This document shows, one piece after another, positions 8,617 to 17,591 of a stretch of 64,000 bases of DNA. Location: the NCBI RefSeq assembly GCF_036227605.1, contig NZ_CP109487.1:372001-436000 (forward strand), given 5' to 3'. Positions within the stretch are counted from its first letter, which is position 1; every line of letters starts with the position of its first letter. The notes under the pieces were generated by a model. That model was not told the DNA's origin. It saw nothing but the letters and a program-made list of their open reading frames with translations, and did not search any database. The translations under genes were made by a program, and so were the position numbers. The stretch is from Streptomyces sp. NBC_01439. Lineage in GTDB: Bacteria; Actinomycetota; Actinomycetes; Streptomycetales; Streptomycetaceae.

Positions 8617-9309
8617 ATGGAGCTGAACGAGCGAGCGGGACATCAGGGGACCGGGCCCGGGGTGATCACCCCCGACGGCTGCGCGGTCGAGTTGTACTCG
8701 CGGCTGCCGGTCGGGGCCGAGCCGGACATCGTCTCCGGTGCCGTGCCGCCGGGTGCGCACATCCTGGAACTGGGTTGTGGTGTGGGGCGCGTGACCCACC
8801 CGCTCCTGGAACGGGGCTTCGTGGTGACTGCTGTGGACGAGTCCCAGGAGATGCTCGATCGCATTCGCGGAGCACGTGCGATACGCAGTGCGATCGAGGA
8901 CCTCGACCTGGGCGAGACGTTCGACGTGGTGATGCTTGCGTCGTTCCTCGTGCACGCCGGGGACGTCGAAGTGCGCCGAGCGCTGCTGCGTAGCTGCGTC
9001 CGCCACCTCGCGGTGGGCGGCTGCGTGCTGATCCAACGGGAGGGTGAGGACTGGCACACGAACCTGCCGCGTGAGCGTGTCGACCCCAGCGGTTTCAAGG
9101 TGCGGATCGTGTCGGCGGAGCCGACTGGTGACGGGGCGAACTCGGTGCATGCAGAGTATGAGTTCCCGGACGCCGCATGGACCCAGACGTTCGTGTCCCG
9201 GCCGCTGACCAAGGCGCAGTTCGAGGAGGCTCTCGCAGAGGTGGGCCTGCAGGTGGATGCGTACCTCACGGAGGACGGGACATGGGCGCGGTCGAGTCTC
9301 GCGGCCTAG
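8617..9309 (+). CDS. Class I SAM-dependent methyltransferase
   Basis: 230 residues. Motif I reads ILELGCGVGRVTH, followed by VTAVDESQEM (motif II acidic residue contacting the ribose), FDVVMLASF (motif IV) and LAVGGCVLIQ (motif VI region). This is a complete Rossmann methyltransferase core with a C-terminal cap of about 70 residues. The acceptor cannot be inferred. The ATG at 8617 is chosen because upstream in-frame sequence is not protein-like. Neighbours do not form an obvious pathway. Confidence 0.85.
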   Translation: MELNERAGHQGTGPGVITPDGCAVELYSRLPVGAEPDIVSGAVPPGAHILELGCGVGRVTHPLLERGFVVTAVDESQEMLDRIRGARAIRSAIEDLDLGETFDVVMLASFLVHAGDVEVRRALLRSCVRHLAVGGCVLIQREGEDWHTNLPRERVDPSGFKVRIVSAEPTGDGANSVHAEYEFPDAAWTQTFVSRPLTKAQFEEALAEVGLQVDAYLTEDGTWARSSLAA

Positions 9310-9638
9310 TAGTGCTGTGTTGGCTGATGTCGTGGGGCAGGTGTCGGTCCAGCTGGCGCGATCGGCCAGACCAGCGGAGTCGTCCCGTCGGCCGCCGGTT
9401 TCGGACGGCGGCCGACGAGGCAGACCCGACGAAGGCCCACGAGGCGGACCCGAAGAACCACGAAGGCGAACTCATCTCCGCCTCGGAGCCTTCATGCCAG
9501 GCCAGCGCCCTACAGCCAGCGGGTGCTCGCGCAGGAAGCGTGGCCTTGCCCAACGTGCCGGAGTACTGGTGGTCCACCCCGGGCGAAGCAGAACGAGGCA
9601 GCTTGTCCAGGGGCGGCAGGGGAGACGATCATTCGGTC
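9310..9638. other. Gap without a confident gene, possibly decayed sequence
   Basis: All frames here are compositionally odd and none resembles a known protein. The sequence just after the methyltransferase stop (TAGTAGTGCTGTGTTGG) has the look of an IS end, but I find no matching inverted repeat or transposase. It is best treated as intergenic or remnant DNA. Confidence 0.35.
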
Positions 9639-9941
9639 ATGAGACCCGAAGTGCAGACGTTCGTCGCTGACGGACCGCTACCCGACTGGGACGCGAGCGA
9701 GGAAGAGATCCACCGGCGCGACCACCAGCTGGCGGTGATTTCCCGCCCCGTCACGTCCGAAGAGGCGGCCGCCCTGGCCACCTGCTTCGGCCCCGACGAC
9801 TGCTACGGCGTCGCCTGGACGCTCGTGCACCTGATCGAGACGGCTCCCGGACCGGTGCCAGAGTGGGAGGATCCGGGTCCGGAAGCCGGAGACTGGGCCG
9901 AGGTCCTGCGGGCGCGATGGGGCAGCGGCTTGACGGCTTAA
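9639..9941 (+). CDS. Small conserved hypothetical protein
   Basis: 100 residues from the ATG at 9639. The protein is acidic and contains a CFGPDDCYGVAWTLVHLIE segment that I recall from a family of roughly 100-residue actinobacterial proteins, often near other small regulators. I know no function. The frame is open from 9177, but that part overlaps the methyltransferase and is rejected. It converges on the TetR gene. Confidence 0.65.
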   Translation: MRPEVQTFVADGPLPDWDASEEEIHRRDHQLAVISRPVTSEEAAALATCFGPDDCYGVAWTLVHLIETAPGPVPEWEDPGPEAGDWAEVLRARWGSGLTA

Positions 9942-10002
9942 CTGCATGAGGTGTCTCTTTACCTGGTCGTCCCGCCGGCCGCCGGTGAACCAGAGGGTCG
10001 GG

Positions 10003-10623
10003 TCAGGCGGGGCTCCGGCTGTCGTCGCTGGGGCTCAGCGGCAGAGGGTCGGCGAGGTAGTGCTGGATGGTGGGGGCGATGAGGTCGGCGACGGAGGAGG
10101 CAGGGAGGGTGGCGATGGTGCCGACCTGCCAGATGTAGCGGTTCATGACCATGCCGACGATCTGGGTGGAGATGAGGCTGGCCCGCAGGTTGCGTTCGGT
10201 GTCGGGCAAGCTGTGGGAGACGACGGCCAGGACGAGTTCGGAGAACAGCTGCCGCAGGCGTTGCATGGCGGCGGGTTCCTGGGCGGCGGTGAGGATGATG
10301 GAGCGCAGGACCTCGGCGGAGACGGGGTCCTCCCACAGTTTCAGGGCGGCCTGCACGAAGGCGTGCCCCCGGCGTTCCACGGGTTGTTCGGCGGCGGCGG
10401 CCACGTTCGCACCGAACGCCTCAGGAGGTCGCATCACCTCTTCCAACAGTCCGATCTTGGTGCGGAAGTAGTAGTTCACCAGGCCGGGGTCGACGCCGGC
10501 ATCCTGGGCGACCGACCGGAGTGAGGTCGCGGCGTAGCCGCGCGTGGCGAAGGATCTGCGGGCGACGGCGACGATCTTGTCCGCCTGCACTCCGCGTTCG
10601 CCCCGAGGGCCTCGACCAGTCAC
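10003..10623 (-). CDS. TetR-family transcriptional regulator
   Basis: 206 residues starting at GTG 10623, with GGAAGG nine bases upstream. The N-terminal helix-turn-helix is clear (ARRSFATRGYAATSLRSV, then GVDPGLVNYYFRTK). The C-terminal ligand domain with FVQAALKLWEDP and SLISTQIVGMVMNRYIW resembles the TetR_C_17-type domain. It probably represses its own transcription or that of rightward genes through the palindrome at 10689-10700. What now lies to its right is an ssb-like remnant, so the original target may be lost. Confidence 0.88.
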   Translation of the reverse strand: MTGRGPRGERGVQADKIVAVARRSFATRGYAATSLRSVAQDAGVDPGLVNYYFRTKIGLLEEVMRPPEAFGANVAAAAEQPVERRGHAFVQAALKLWEDPVSAEVLRSIILTAAQEPAAMQRLRQLFSELVLAVVSHSLPDTERNLRASLISTQIVGMVMNRYIWQVGTIATLPASSVADLIAPTIQHYLADPLPLSPSDDSRSPA

Positions 10624-10688
10624 ACCGCATCACCTTCCGCAACGCTCACAGGAGGGGCTTCCCCTCGGCGAGAGTTTCAGCATACGTT

Positions 10689-10700
10689 GAAATTAATTTC
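10689..10700. promoter_or_regulatory. AT-rich perfect palindrome, candidate operator
   Basis: GAAATTAATTTC is a perfect 12-base palindrome in otherwise very GC-rich DNA, followed by CATATG. It sits about 65 bases upstream of the TetR start and just before the ssb-like remnant, where a TetR dimer would be expected to act. Confidence 0.5.
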
Positions 10701-10709
10701 CATATGTGA

Positions 10710-10850
10710 GGAAATTACGAAGGCGCCCTCTGGGGCGAGACCCCTGTGACCGTCTTCGGCAGCCTGACCGACGACCCCGAACGCAAGGTTCAGCCCCAAA
10801 AGCGCCGCAATCACCGCGTTCCGCACCGCACCCACTCCGCCCACGACCCA
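10710..10850 (+). pseudogene. Remnant of a single-stranded DNA-binding protein gene
   Basis: One frame encodes GETPVTVFGSLTDDPE, which matches the start of actinobacterial SSB (VTVxGNLxDDPE). A one-base shift near 10790 then gives RFSPKSAAITAFRTAP, matching the next SSB segment (RFTPSGAAVAxFRVA). So about 35 residues of an SSB-like N-terminus remain, with one extra base, and the rest is gone. No in-frame start is intact because ATG at 10704 is followed by TGA. Such ssb paralogues are common on plasmids and mobile elements. Identification rests on motif matching by eye. Confidence 0.55.
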
Positions 10851-10934
10851 TGGACCCGCAGAAGCCGTCCCGACCCCTCGCCGTGTCCGCGTGCGAGAGC
10901 ACCACTTCGACCCCGGACAGGAAGTCCCACCCCC

Positions 10935-11399
10935 GTGAACCGCACACCCGACGTCGTCACCCTCGCTTCCCTCGACACCCATCGCCTGATCGTCACCCTC
11001 CCGAACCAGGGCCCTGCCGACGTACGTTCAAACCTCCCGCGCGCCACCGTCGCCGCCGTGCTGCGCCGCCTCGCCAACGAGCTCGACGCCGAGCAGCTCC
11101 TCCCCGCCTTGCCCGGGGAAGCGTTCGCCACCCTCACCGGGCACCTCACCCGCCGCCACCGCCCCGCCGAGGCCGCCCGGCTCGCCGCCAGCGCCCTCGC
11201 CCATCACACCCGCGAACTCGCCAACATGCTGGCCGCCGCCCTCGACCGAGGTGTCCCCGCCGAAACCCCGTCGGCCGGCCGGCACCTGGTCTCGATGCTG
11301 CGCAGCCACGCCGTCCATCTCGACGGCCCGTCCCGTCCCCCCATCGACAACGTGCTCCACCTCGCAGCCGCCCGCCTGACCCGCCGCACGCAGCGATGA
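10935..11399 (+). CDS. Hypothetical protein
   Basis: 154 residues from a GTG at 10935 with AGGAAG upstream. It is alpha-helical, with Leu/Ala-rich segments (AAVLRRLANELDAEQLL, LAHHTRELANMLAAAL), no signal peptide and no membrane segment. I do not recognise the family. The open frame runs back to 10746 but that part overlaps the ssb-like remnant. It converges on the monooxygenase gene with a gap of about 60 bases. Confidence 0.55.
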   Translation: MNRTPDVVTLASLDTHRLIVTLPNQGPADVRSNLPRATVAAVLRRLANELDAEQLLPALPGEAFATLTGHLTRRHRPAEAARLAASALAHHTRELANMLAAALDRGVPAETPSAGRHLVSMLRSHAVHLDGPSRPPIDNVLHLAAARLTRRTQR

Positions 11400-11457
11400 C
11401 CAACGACACCGATGCCGGCCGCGCGCCGTCCCGGGCCGGCCGGTCGCTGGGCCGGGA

Positions 11458-13149
11458 TCAGTTGGGCGGGCTCGCGGCGAAGACGGCCGCGAGGTGGGCG
11501 GCCAGTGGGCGCGGGGCGGGCGGAGAGAGCGGGAGCCGGGCGCCGAGGTATCCGTCGGGACGGATCACGAAGGCCGTGGGCTCCTCGGCCGCGTAGAGGC
11601 GGGCGAACTCTCCCCGGCTGTCGGTGTAGACCGGCAGCGTCGTCCCGTCGGCCTCGACGACGGCATGCGCGTCAGCGCCGGCGCCCGTGTCCGCCGCGAG
11701 CACCAGACAGACCTCCATCCGGCCGCCCGAGGACTCCCGGGCCGTCCGGACGAGTTCGTCGAGGCCCGACCCGGTTTCGGAGCCGGGCCCGAACCCGGCT
11801 CCGTAGAGCAGCAGTACGTGGTCCCGCTCGCGCAGGACGTCGTACAGGCGCAGCGGATAGGCGGCGGCGGGCCCGGTGAGGCCCGCGCAGTCGGGTGCCC
11901 GGTCGCCCGGCCGGGGGCCGCGGCCGTCGCCGGCCGGGGCCACGGTCGGGCTTCCCCGGTAGCCGACGAGGAGCTGGGCCTCGCGCATCATCACCGTCGC
12001 CGGGTCGTCGGGGTCGTTCTCCATTCCCTCGACGGCGTGCCGCACGGTGCGGCCGACGACTTCCTCGCCGACGGGCCGGCGCTCGGCGTCGTAGCCGGCG
12101 AGCAGACCGGGGTGGGCCGCGCCCGCGCAGGCCAGCGCGAGCTTCCACGCCAGGTTCCAGGCGTCCTGGATACCCGTGTTCATGCCCTGGGCGCCGGTCG
12201 GCGGGTGGATGTGGGCCGCGTCCCCGGCGACGAACACCCGACCGTCGCCGTAGCGGTCCACGATCCGGTGGCTGATGCGGAACACCGAGGTCCAGCGGAT
12301 GTCGAAGGCGGTGGTCGGCTGTGGTGAGAGCCGGTCCAAGACGGCCTGAATGTCGGCCAGTTCGGGGCCCCGGCCGCTCTGCAGGCCGTGGGTGATGCCG
12401 TCGGAGCCGGCCGCGTCCTGCCCTGCGGTGGAGAGTTCGGGCGGCACCATCATCGACATCCGGTACCGGCCCCGGCCGGGCAGCGGGATGCAGACGAGCA
12501 CGTCGTCGACCGCCCCGTCCTCGTCCAGGTGCATGGCGCGCAGGTTGTACCCGGGCGGTAGGTCCCAGTCGACGCGTACGTCGGCGAGCATGTACTCCTC
12601 GGCGAAGGCCCCGCCCTCGAAGGTGAGGCCGAGCCCTTTGCGGACGGTGCTGTGCGCGCCGTCGCAACCCACCAGGTACCGGGTCCGCAGCTCTTCCTCC
12701 GCCCCGGACGGGGTGTGCAGCCGGCAGGTCACCCCGTCCGCGTCCTGGGTGAACGACGCGAGTTCGGTGCCCCGTTCGACGGCCGTCCCGAAGCGACCCA
12801 GGAACTCGTCCAGGATGCGCTCGGTCTCGTACTGCGGCAGCGCCGCGAACCCGTAGGGCACTTCGGGCGGCACGGCGAGCTCGGTGCGGGCCTGCTCGAC
12901 GCCGTTGACGTAGAGGAACTGCCCCCGCATCGGGACGGCCGCCTCCAGTGCGGCGCGGACCATCCCCATGCGGTCCCACACCTCCAGCGTGCGCGGCTGG
13001 ATGCCGACGGCCTTCGCGAACGGCAGCCGGGCCGGCAGCCGGTCGACGATCCGGCACGTGACGCCCCGTCTGCGGAGCTCTGCGGCGGCGGTCAGCCCGA
13101 CCGGGCCGGCGCCGACGACCAGGACGTCCGTTGCGTAGCTGTGCGCCAC
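11458..13149 (-). CDS. FAD-dependent aromatic monooxygenase (PheA/TfdB-type)
   Basis: 563 residues. The N-terminal FAD motif is VVGAGPVGLTAA; the central DG motif is CDGAHSTVRKGLGL; the GD motif is VFVAGDAAHIHPPTGAQGMN. The last 150 or so residues resemble the thioredoxin-like C-terminal domain of phenol hydroxylase relatives. Such enzymes hydroxylate aromatic rings using NAD(P)H and oxygen, in degradation or in polyketide tailoring. No polyketide genes adjoin it, so the substrate is open. It runs in the same direction as ohr, 77 bases downstream of it. Confidence 0.9.
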   Translation of the reverse strand: MAHSYATDVLVVGAGPVGLTAAAELRRRGVTCRIVDRLPARLPFAKAVGIQPRTLEVWDRMGMVRAALEAAVPMRGQFLYVNGVEQARTELAVPPEVPYGFAALPQYETERILDEFLGRFGTAVERGTELASFTQDADGVTCRLHTPSGAEEELRTRYLVGCDGAHSTVRKGLGLTFEGGAFAEEYMLADVRVDWDLPPGYNLRAMHLDEDGAVDDVLVCIPLPGRGRYRMSMMVPPELSTAGQDAAGSDGITHGLQSGRGPELADIQAVLDRLSPQPTTAFDIRWTSVFRISHRIVDRYGDGRVFVAGDAAHIHPPTGAQGMNTGIQDAWNLAWKLALACAGAAHPGLLAGYDAERRPVGEEVVGRTVRHAVEGMENDPDDPATVMMREAQLLVGYRGSPTVAPAGDGRGPRPGDRAPDCAGLTGPAAAYPLRLYDVLRERDHVLLLYGAGFGPGSETGSGLDELVRTARESSGGRMEVCLVLAADTGAGADAHAVVEADGTTLPVYTDSRGEFARLYAAEEPTAFVIRPDGYLGARLPLSPPAPRPLAAHLAAVFAASPPN

Positions 13150-13225
13150 TGGCGCCTCCTGGCGTGCGGCCCCCGTAGGAGTGGATGCCCCTCCATGGTG
13201 GCCGCCCGCCAGGTGTCCGGCACCT

Positions 13226-13636
<411 letters not shown>

Positions 13637-13702
13637 GAGAGTTCCTCTCGCAGAAATGAACCGTGGCGGCGGCCGATGGTCGACCGCGCTCCACCAGTAG
13701 AG

Positions 13703-13730
13703 CACGCAATTCAGTTGCGCACAATTCAAT
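13703..13730. promoter_or_regulatory. OhrR-type operator between ohr and ohrR
   Basis: ACGCAATTCAGTTGCGCACAATTC contains GCAATTCAGTTGC, a near palindrome, followed by a second AATTC half. This AT-containing block is the only such sequence in the 128-base divergent gap and overlaps the region expected for the -35 of ohrR. It fits a MarR dimer controlling both genes and releasing on thiol oxidation. Confidence 0.7.
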
Positions 13731-13764
13731 GCCCTCCAAGTTCTGCCCGGGTACACTGGCCGAC

Positions 13765-14250
13765 ATGACCGAGCAGCCCACCGCGACCCACTCCGACCAG
13801 GACTTCCTGCGCCTGGACGGCCAGATCTGCTTCGCACTGAACGCGGCGAGCCGCGCCTTCGGCGGCCTCTACCGCGTCGTCCTCAAGGACCTGGGGCTCA
13901 CCTATCCCCAGTACCTGGTGATGCTGGTGCTGTGGGAGCACGGCGAGATGCCGGTCAAGGAGATCGGGCAGCACCTACGGCTGGACTCCGGAACGCTGTC
14001 CCCGCTGCTCAAGCGGTTGGAGGCGGCCGGACTGGTCCGCCGCGAGCGCAGCACCGAGGACGAGCGGTCCGTGCACGCCCACCTGACCGAGGAGGGCGCC
14101 GCGCTGCGCGCCCGCGCGGTGGAAGTGCCCCGACGGATCGCGGCCGCGACCGGCTTCGAGCTCGCCGAGGTCCTCGACCTCCAGACCCGGCTGAACCGCC
14201 TCACCGCCGCCCTCGACGCCGCCGTGCCCCGGGAAGCCGGAGAGGCGTAG
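13765..14250 (+). CDS. ohrR: MarR-family peroxide-sensing repressor OhrR
   Basis: 161 residues. The winged helix is clear (MPVKEIGQHLRLDSGTLSPLLKRLEAAGLVRRERSTEDERSV region). Cys22 in DGQICFALNAASRAF is in the position of the reactive cysteine of OhrR proteins, whose oxidation by organic peroxides releases DNA. TACACT at 13752-13757 is placed as a -10 box and the ATG follows eight bases later, so the mRNA is probably leaderless. Divergent orientation to ohr supports the call. Confidence 0.92.
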   Translation: MTEQPTATHSDQDFLRLDGQICFALNAASRAFGGLYRVVLKDLGLTYPQYLVMLVLWEHGEMPVKEIGQHLRLDSGTLSPLLKRLEAAGLVRRERSTEDERSVHAHLTEEGAALRARAVEVPRRIAAATGFELAEVLDLQTRLNRLTAALDAAVPREAGEA

Positions 14251-14317
14251 CGGCCCCCCGCACCCGACACTGGGTCGGGAGACGGGCGGCGGGGCGGCGG
14301 CGGGTAGGAGGTGCGCG

Positions 14318-15352
14318 ATGGACCCGGTTGCGGCGCTGGACCGGATCGCCTTCCTGCTGGAGCGCGCGCAGGCGCCCACCTACCGGGTACGGGCCTTCCG
14401 GTCCGCCGCGGCCGCGATCACGCGGATGGGCGGGGACGAGGTGGCCGAGCGGGTCGCGGCCGGTTCCCTGGAGGCCGTGAAGGGCATCGGCCCCAAAACG
14501 GCCCAGGTCGTGCGTGAGGCCCTCGGCGGGACCGTGCCGGCGTACCTGCAGGCGCTGGAGGACGAGATCGCCGCGCTCCCCGAAGGGCCGCCGGCCACGC
14601 CCGCCGCCACCGCGCTGCGGGCGGCGCTGCGCGGGGACTGCCACGTGCACTCCGACTGGTCCGACGGCGGCAGTCCGATCGAGGCGATGGGGCGGGCGGC
14701 GGCCGCACTGGGCCATGACTGGGCCGTGCTGACCGACCACTCGCCGCGCCTGACCGTCGCCCGCGGGCTCTCCCCGGAGCGGCTGCGCGAGCAGCTGCGG
14801 GTGGTGGCCGAGCTCAACGCCACCTGGGCGCCCTTCCGGCTGCTCACCGGAATCGAGTGCGACATCCTCGACGACGGGGCGCTGGACCAGGAGCCGGAGC
14901 TGCTGGACCGGCTCGACCTGGTCGTCGGCTCGGTGCACTCGAAGCTGCGGATGGACTCGCCGGCGATGACCCGGCGGCTGCTGGCGGCCGTGCGCAACCC
15001 GCTGATGGACGTCCTGGGGCACTGCACGGGGCGGCTGGTCACCGGCCGGACCCGGCCTGAGTCCCGGTTCGACGCCGAGGCGGTCTTCGCGGCCTGCGCA
15101 CAGAGCGGTACCGCCGTGGAGATCAACAGCCGGCCCGAACGACTGGACCCGCCCCGGCGGCTGCTGCGCCTCGCCGTGGCTGCCGGCACCTTCTTCGCGA
15201 TCGACACGGACGCGCACGCCCCGGGCCAGCTGGACTGGCAGGTCGTCGGCTGCGAAAGGGCCGTGGAGTGCGAGGTACCGGCCGGGCGCGTCATCAACAC
15301 CTGGCCGGCGGACGCGCTCCTGGCCTGGACCCGCACCCGGGAGGTGCCCTGA
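14318..15352 (+). CDS. PHP-domain phosphoesterase with helix-hairpin-helix N-terminus
   Basis: 344 residues from an ATG preceded by AGGAGGT. Residues 1 to about 90 resemble the helix-hairpin-helix N-terminus of family X DNA polymerases (KGIGPKTAQVV). The PHP domain follows with its metal motifs: DCHVHSDWSDG, LTDHS, GIECDIL, LGHCTGR and DTDAH. The polymerase palm domain present in bacterial PolX is absent, so this is a stand-alone version of the PolX ends. A role in DNA end processing is plausible but inferred; some relatives are annotated as histidinol phosphatases. Confidence 0.87.
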   Translation: MDPVAALDRIAFLLERAQAPTYRVRAFRSAAAAITRMGGDEVAERVAAGSLEAVKGIGPKTAQVVREALGGTVPAYLQALEDEIAALPEGPPATPAATALRAALRGDCHVHSDWSDGGSPIEAMGRAAAALGHDWAVLTDHSPRLTVARGLSPERLREQLRVVAELNATWAPFRLLTGIECDILDDGALDQEPELLDRLDLVVGSVHSKLRMDSPAMTRRLLAAVRNPLMDVLGHCTGRLVTGRTRPESRFDAEAVFAACAQSGTAVEINSRPERLDPPRRLLRLAVAAGTFFAIDTDAHAPGQLDWQVVGCERAVECEVPAGRVINTWPADALLAWTRTREVP

Positions 15353-15369
15353 AGGACGTCCACCGGTGC

Positions 15370-16050
15370 TCAGCGCGCGCCGGGGGTGATCAGGCCCGTC
15401 TCGTACGCGGCGATCACTGCCTGAGCACGGTCGCGCAGGCGGAGTTTGGACAGGACCCGGGCCACGTGCGTCTTGACGGTGGCCTCGCTCAGCCGGAAGC
15501 GGGCGGCCAGTTCCGCGTTGCTGAGGCCGCGGGCCAGGGCCTCGAGGATCTCCAGCTCGCGCGGGGTCAGCGTGCCGAGGTCGCGGTGCAAGGATGTCGT
15601 GCGCTCCCCGGCCGTGGCGAACCGCTCCACCAGTCGCCGGGTGATCGTCGGGGCGAGCAGCGCGTCCCCCGAGCGGACCAGGCGGACCGCGGCCGTCAGA
15701 TGTTCGGGAGTGACGTCCTTCAGCAGGAAGCCGCTCGCGCCCGCGCTCAGGGCCGCGTACACGTACCGGTCCAGGTCGTAGGTGGTGAGGATGACGATCC
15801 GGGGCGCGGTCCCCTCGTCGGCGAGGATGCGGCGGGTCGCCTCCAGGCCGTCGGTGCCGGGCATGCGGATGTCCATCAGGACGACGTCGGGCCGGGTGCG
15901 GCGCACCGCGGCGACCGCCTGCTCCCCGTCGGCCGCGTCGGCGACCACATCGATGCCGTCCGCCGTGAGGATCATGCGGAATCCGGTGCGTACCAGGGCC
16001 TGGTCGTCGACGATCACCACACGGGGTACCACCGGGGCCGCCTCGGTCAT
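15370..16050 (-). CDS. NarL/LuxR-family response regulator
   Basis: 226 residues. The receiver domain has the acidic pair at 15-16 (VIVDDQ), phosphoacceptor Asp60 (VVLMDIRMPG) and the conserved Lys in FLLKDV. A C-terminal LuxR helix-turn-helix follows (LTPRELEILEALARGLSNAEL). Its ATG overlaps the stop of the histidine kinase gene by ATGA, so the kinase is its cognate sensor. The pair diverges from a MacB-like transporter, a common layout where the system controls the exporter. Confidence 0.94.
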   Translation of the reverse strand: MTEAAPVVPRVVIVDDQALVRTGFRMILTADGIDVVADAADGEQAVAAVRRTRPDVVLMDIRMPGTDGLEATRRILADEGTAPRIVILTTYDLDRYVYAALSAGASGFLLKDVTPEHLTAAVRLVRSGDALLAPTITRRLVERFATAGERTTSLHRDLGTLTPRELEILEALARGLSNAELAARFRLSEATVKTHVARVLSKLRLRDRAQAVIAAYETGLITPGAR

Positions 16051-17390
16051 GTCTCCTCCACGGGGATCACGGCGCGGAGCCGGTATCCGCCGCGGGGGTC
16101 GTTGCCCGCTCGCAGCGTACCGCCGTACACGGCGAGCCGTTCGCGCAGTCCCACCAGGCCCCGGCCGCCGCCCGGTGCCACCGGGGTACGCGGCGTCCCG
16201 CCGGTGTCGGCCACCTCGACCCGCAGTTCGCCGGGCGCGTACTCCACCGTCACCGACACGCGCGCCCCGGCCGCGTGCCGGACCGCGTTGGTCAGGCCTT
16301 CCTGCACGACCCGGTAGGCGGCGAGGTCCACACCCGGGGCCAGGCCGGGCCGGCCGCCGCGGACCGCCAGGTCGACGGGGACGCCGGAATCCCTTACCCG
16401 GCCGGCCAGTTCCTCCAACCGGTCCAGGCCGGGCTGCGGGGCCAGGCCAAGATCGCGCGCCGGGTCCGAGGCGCCTGCGCCGTCGTCTCCGCCACCGTCG
16501 CAGCCACCGTCGGACATCGTCAGCAGCCCCATCACGTGGCGCAGTTCCGACATCGCCGTACGTCCTGCCGCCTCGACCGCCCGCATCGCCTCGCGGGCCT
16601 GGTCGGGCGAGGCGTCGAGCACCTTGCGCGCCGCGCCCGCCTGGATCGTCATCATGCTCACGTTGTGGGTCACCACGTCGTGCAGTTCCCGCGCGATGCG
16701 GGCGCGTTCCCGCTCCACCGCCCGCCGCAGCTGATCGTGCTGCCCCTCGCGCAGGGTGCGCAGGCGTTCGCGCCAGCGGTGGATGCCGTGTGCGGCGAAC
16801 CCGGCTGGCAGGAGCACGAGTACGGGTACCACTCCCCCGTCCACCTTCGGGATCAGGGGGAAGGCGGCAGTGAGGACCATCCCTGCGAGGACCGACAGCA
16901 CGGCCGAGATCCGGTGGGGGCTGTGCATCGCGGCGCTGTACGCCGCGACCAACCCGGAGGCGAAGACGACCGTCGTCGCGTCCTGTGCCACGTGCCCCTG
17001 GTGGAAGAGCACCGTCGCGCCCATGACGGCCCAGTAGACCGTCAGCGGGAACCGGCGGCGCAGCAGCAGCGGCGCCGCGGTGAGCACGGCCGCCAACAGC
17101 TCCCACGGCTCCACCGGCGGCAGGTCGTGCTGCAGGAGGGGCACGAGCTGCGCCGGGTCCGGCACTTCGCCCATGCGTACGGGCGGCGGGGGCGGCGGCA
17201 GCGGGATCCCGGAGCTGCCGGGCGGCGGTTCCGCGATGTCGACGTACGAGCGGTTCATGTCGCCGGCGACCGTGGCGACGGCCAGCGCGAGCGCGAGGAG
17301 CGCGTCGACGGCCCAGGCCATGCGCGACGGGCGCGGCCGGAGCCAGTCGGCCCGGGCCGCGCCGGCCCGGCGAACGGCTGCTTCGATCAT
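16047..17390 (-). CDS. Membrane sensor histidine kinase (NarL-type)
   Basis: 447 residues from the ATG at 17390. The N-terminus holds several membrane helices (about 25-45, 98-110, 117-130, 140-155, 160-200) with a Pro-rich extracytoplasmic loop near 55-72. The HisKA_3 dimerisation segment contains the phosphorylated His237 (ARIARELHDVVTHNVS), followed by the HATPase core (TNAVRHA, ADTGG, GRGLVGLRERL). The sensed signal is unknown; sensors next to MacB-type exporters often respond to envelope stress or antimicrobial peptides. It is the first gene of the two-gene operon. Confidence 0.93.
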   Translation of the reverse strand: MIEAAVRRAGAARADWLRPRPSRMAWAVDALLALALAVATVAGDMNRSYVDIAEPPPGSSGIPLPPPPPPVRMGEVPDPAQLVPLLQHDLPPVEPWELLAAVLTAAPLLLRRRFPLTVYWAVMGATVLFHQGHVAQDATTVVFASGLVAAYSAAMHSPHRISAVLSVLAGMVLTAAFPLIPKVDGGVVPVLVLLPAGFAAHGIHRWRERLRTLREGQHDQLRRAVERERARIARELHDVVTHNVSMMTIQAGAARKVLDASPDQAREAMRAVEAAGRTAMSELRHVMGLLTMSDGGCDGGGDDGAGASDPARDLGLAPQPGLDRLEELAGRVRDSGVPVDLAVRGGRPGLAPGVDLAAYRVVQEGLTNAVRHAAGARVSVTVEYAPGELRVEVADTGGTPRTPVAPGGGRGLVGLRERLAVYGGTLRAGNDPRGGYRLRAVIPVEET

Positions 17391-17591
17391 CGGGCCAGTC
17401 TGCCAAGGGGCCGCTCCCCGCGGGTCCGTCCAGGGGTGGAGGGCCACCGCCGACGGGCGTACGTCGCTGGGATGATCCGCCGCCAGGTCCTCCCGGCACG
17501 GTACGGACGTTCCGCACTGCTGCCGACGTGCTGATCCGCGTCGTCTCCGTAGCGTCGTGGCGTACCCGACACCCCGTCAGACGGAGGAACC

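Noticed and set aside
9306..9330. A possible insertion-sequence end after the methyltransferase
   Set aside because: No partner inverted repeat, target duplication or transposase fragment found by eye.
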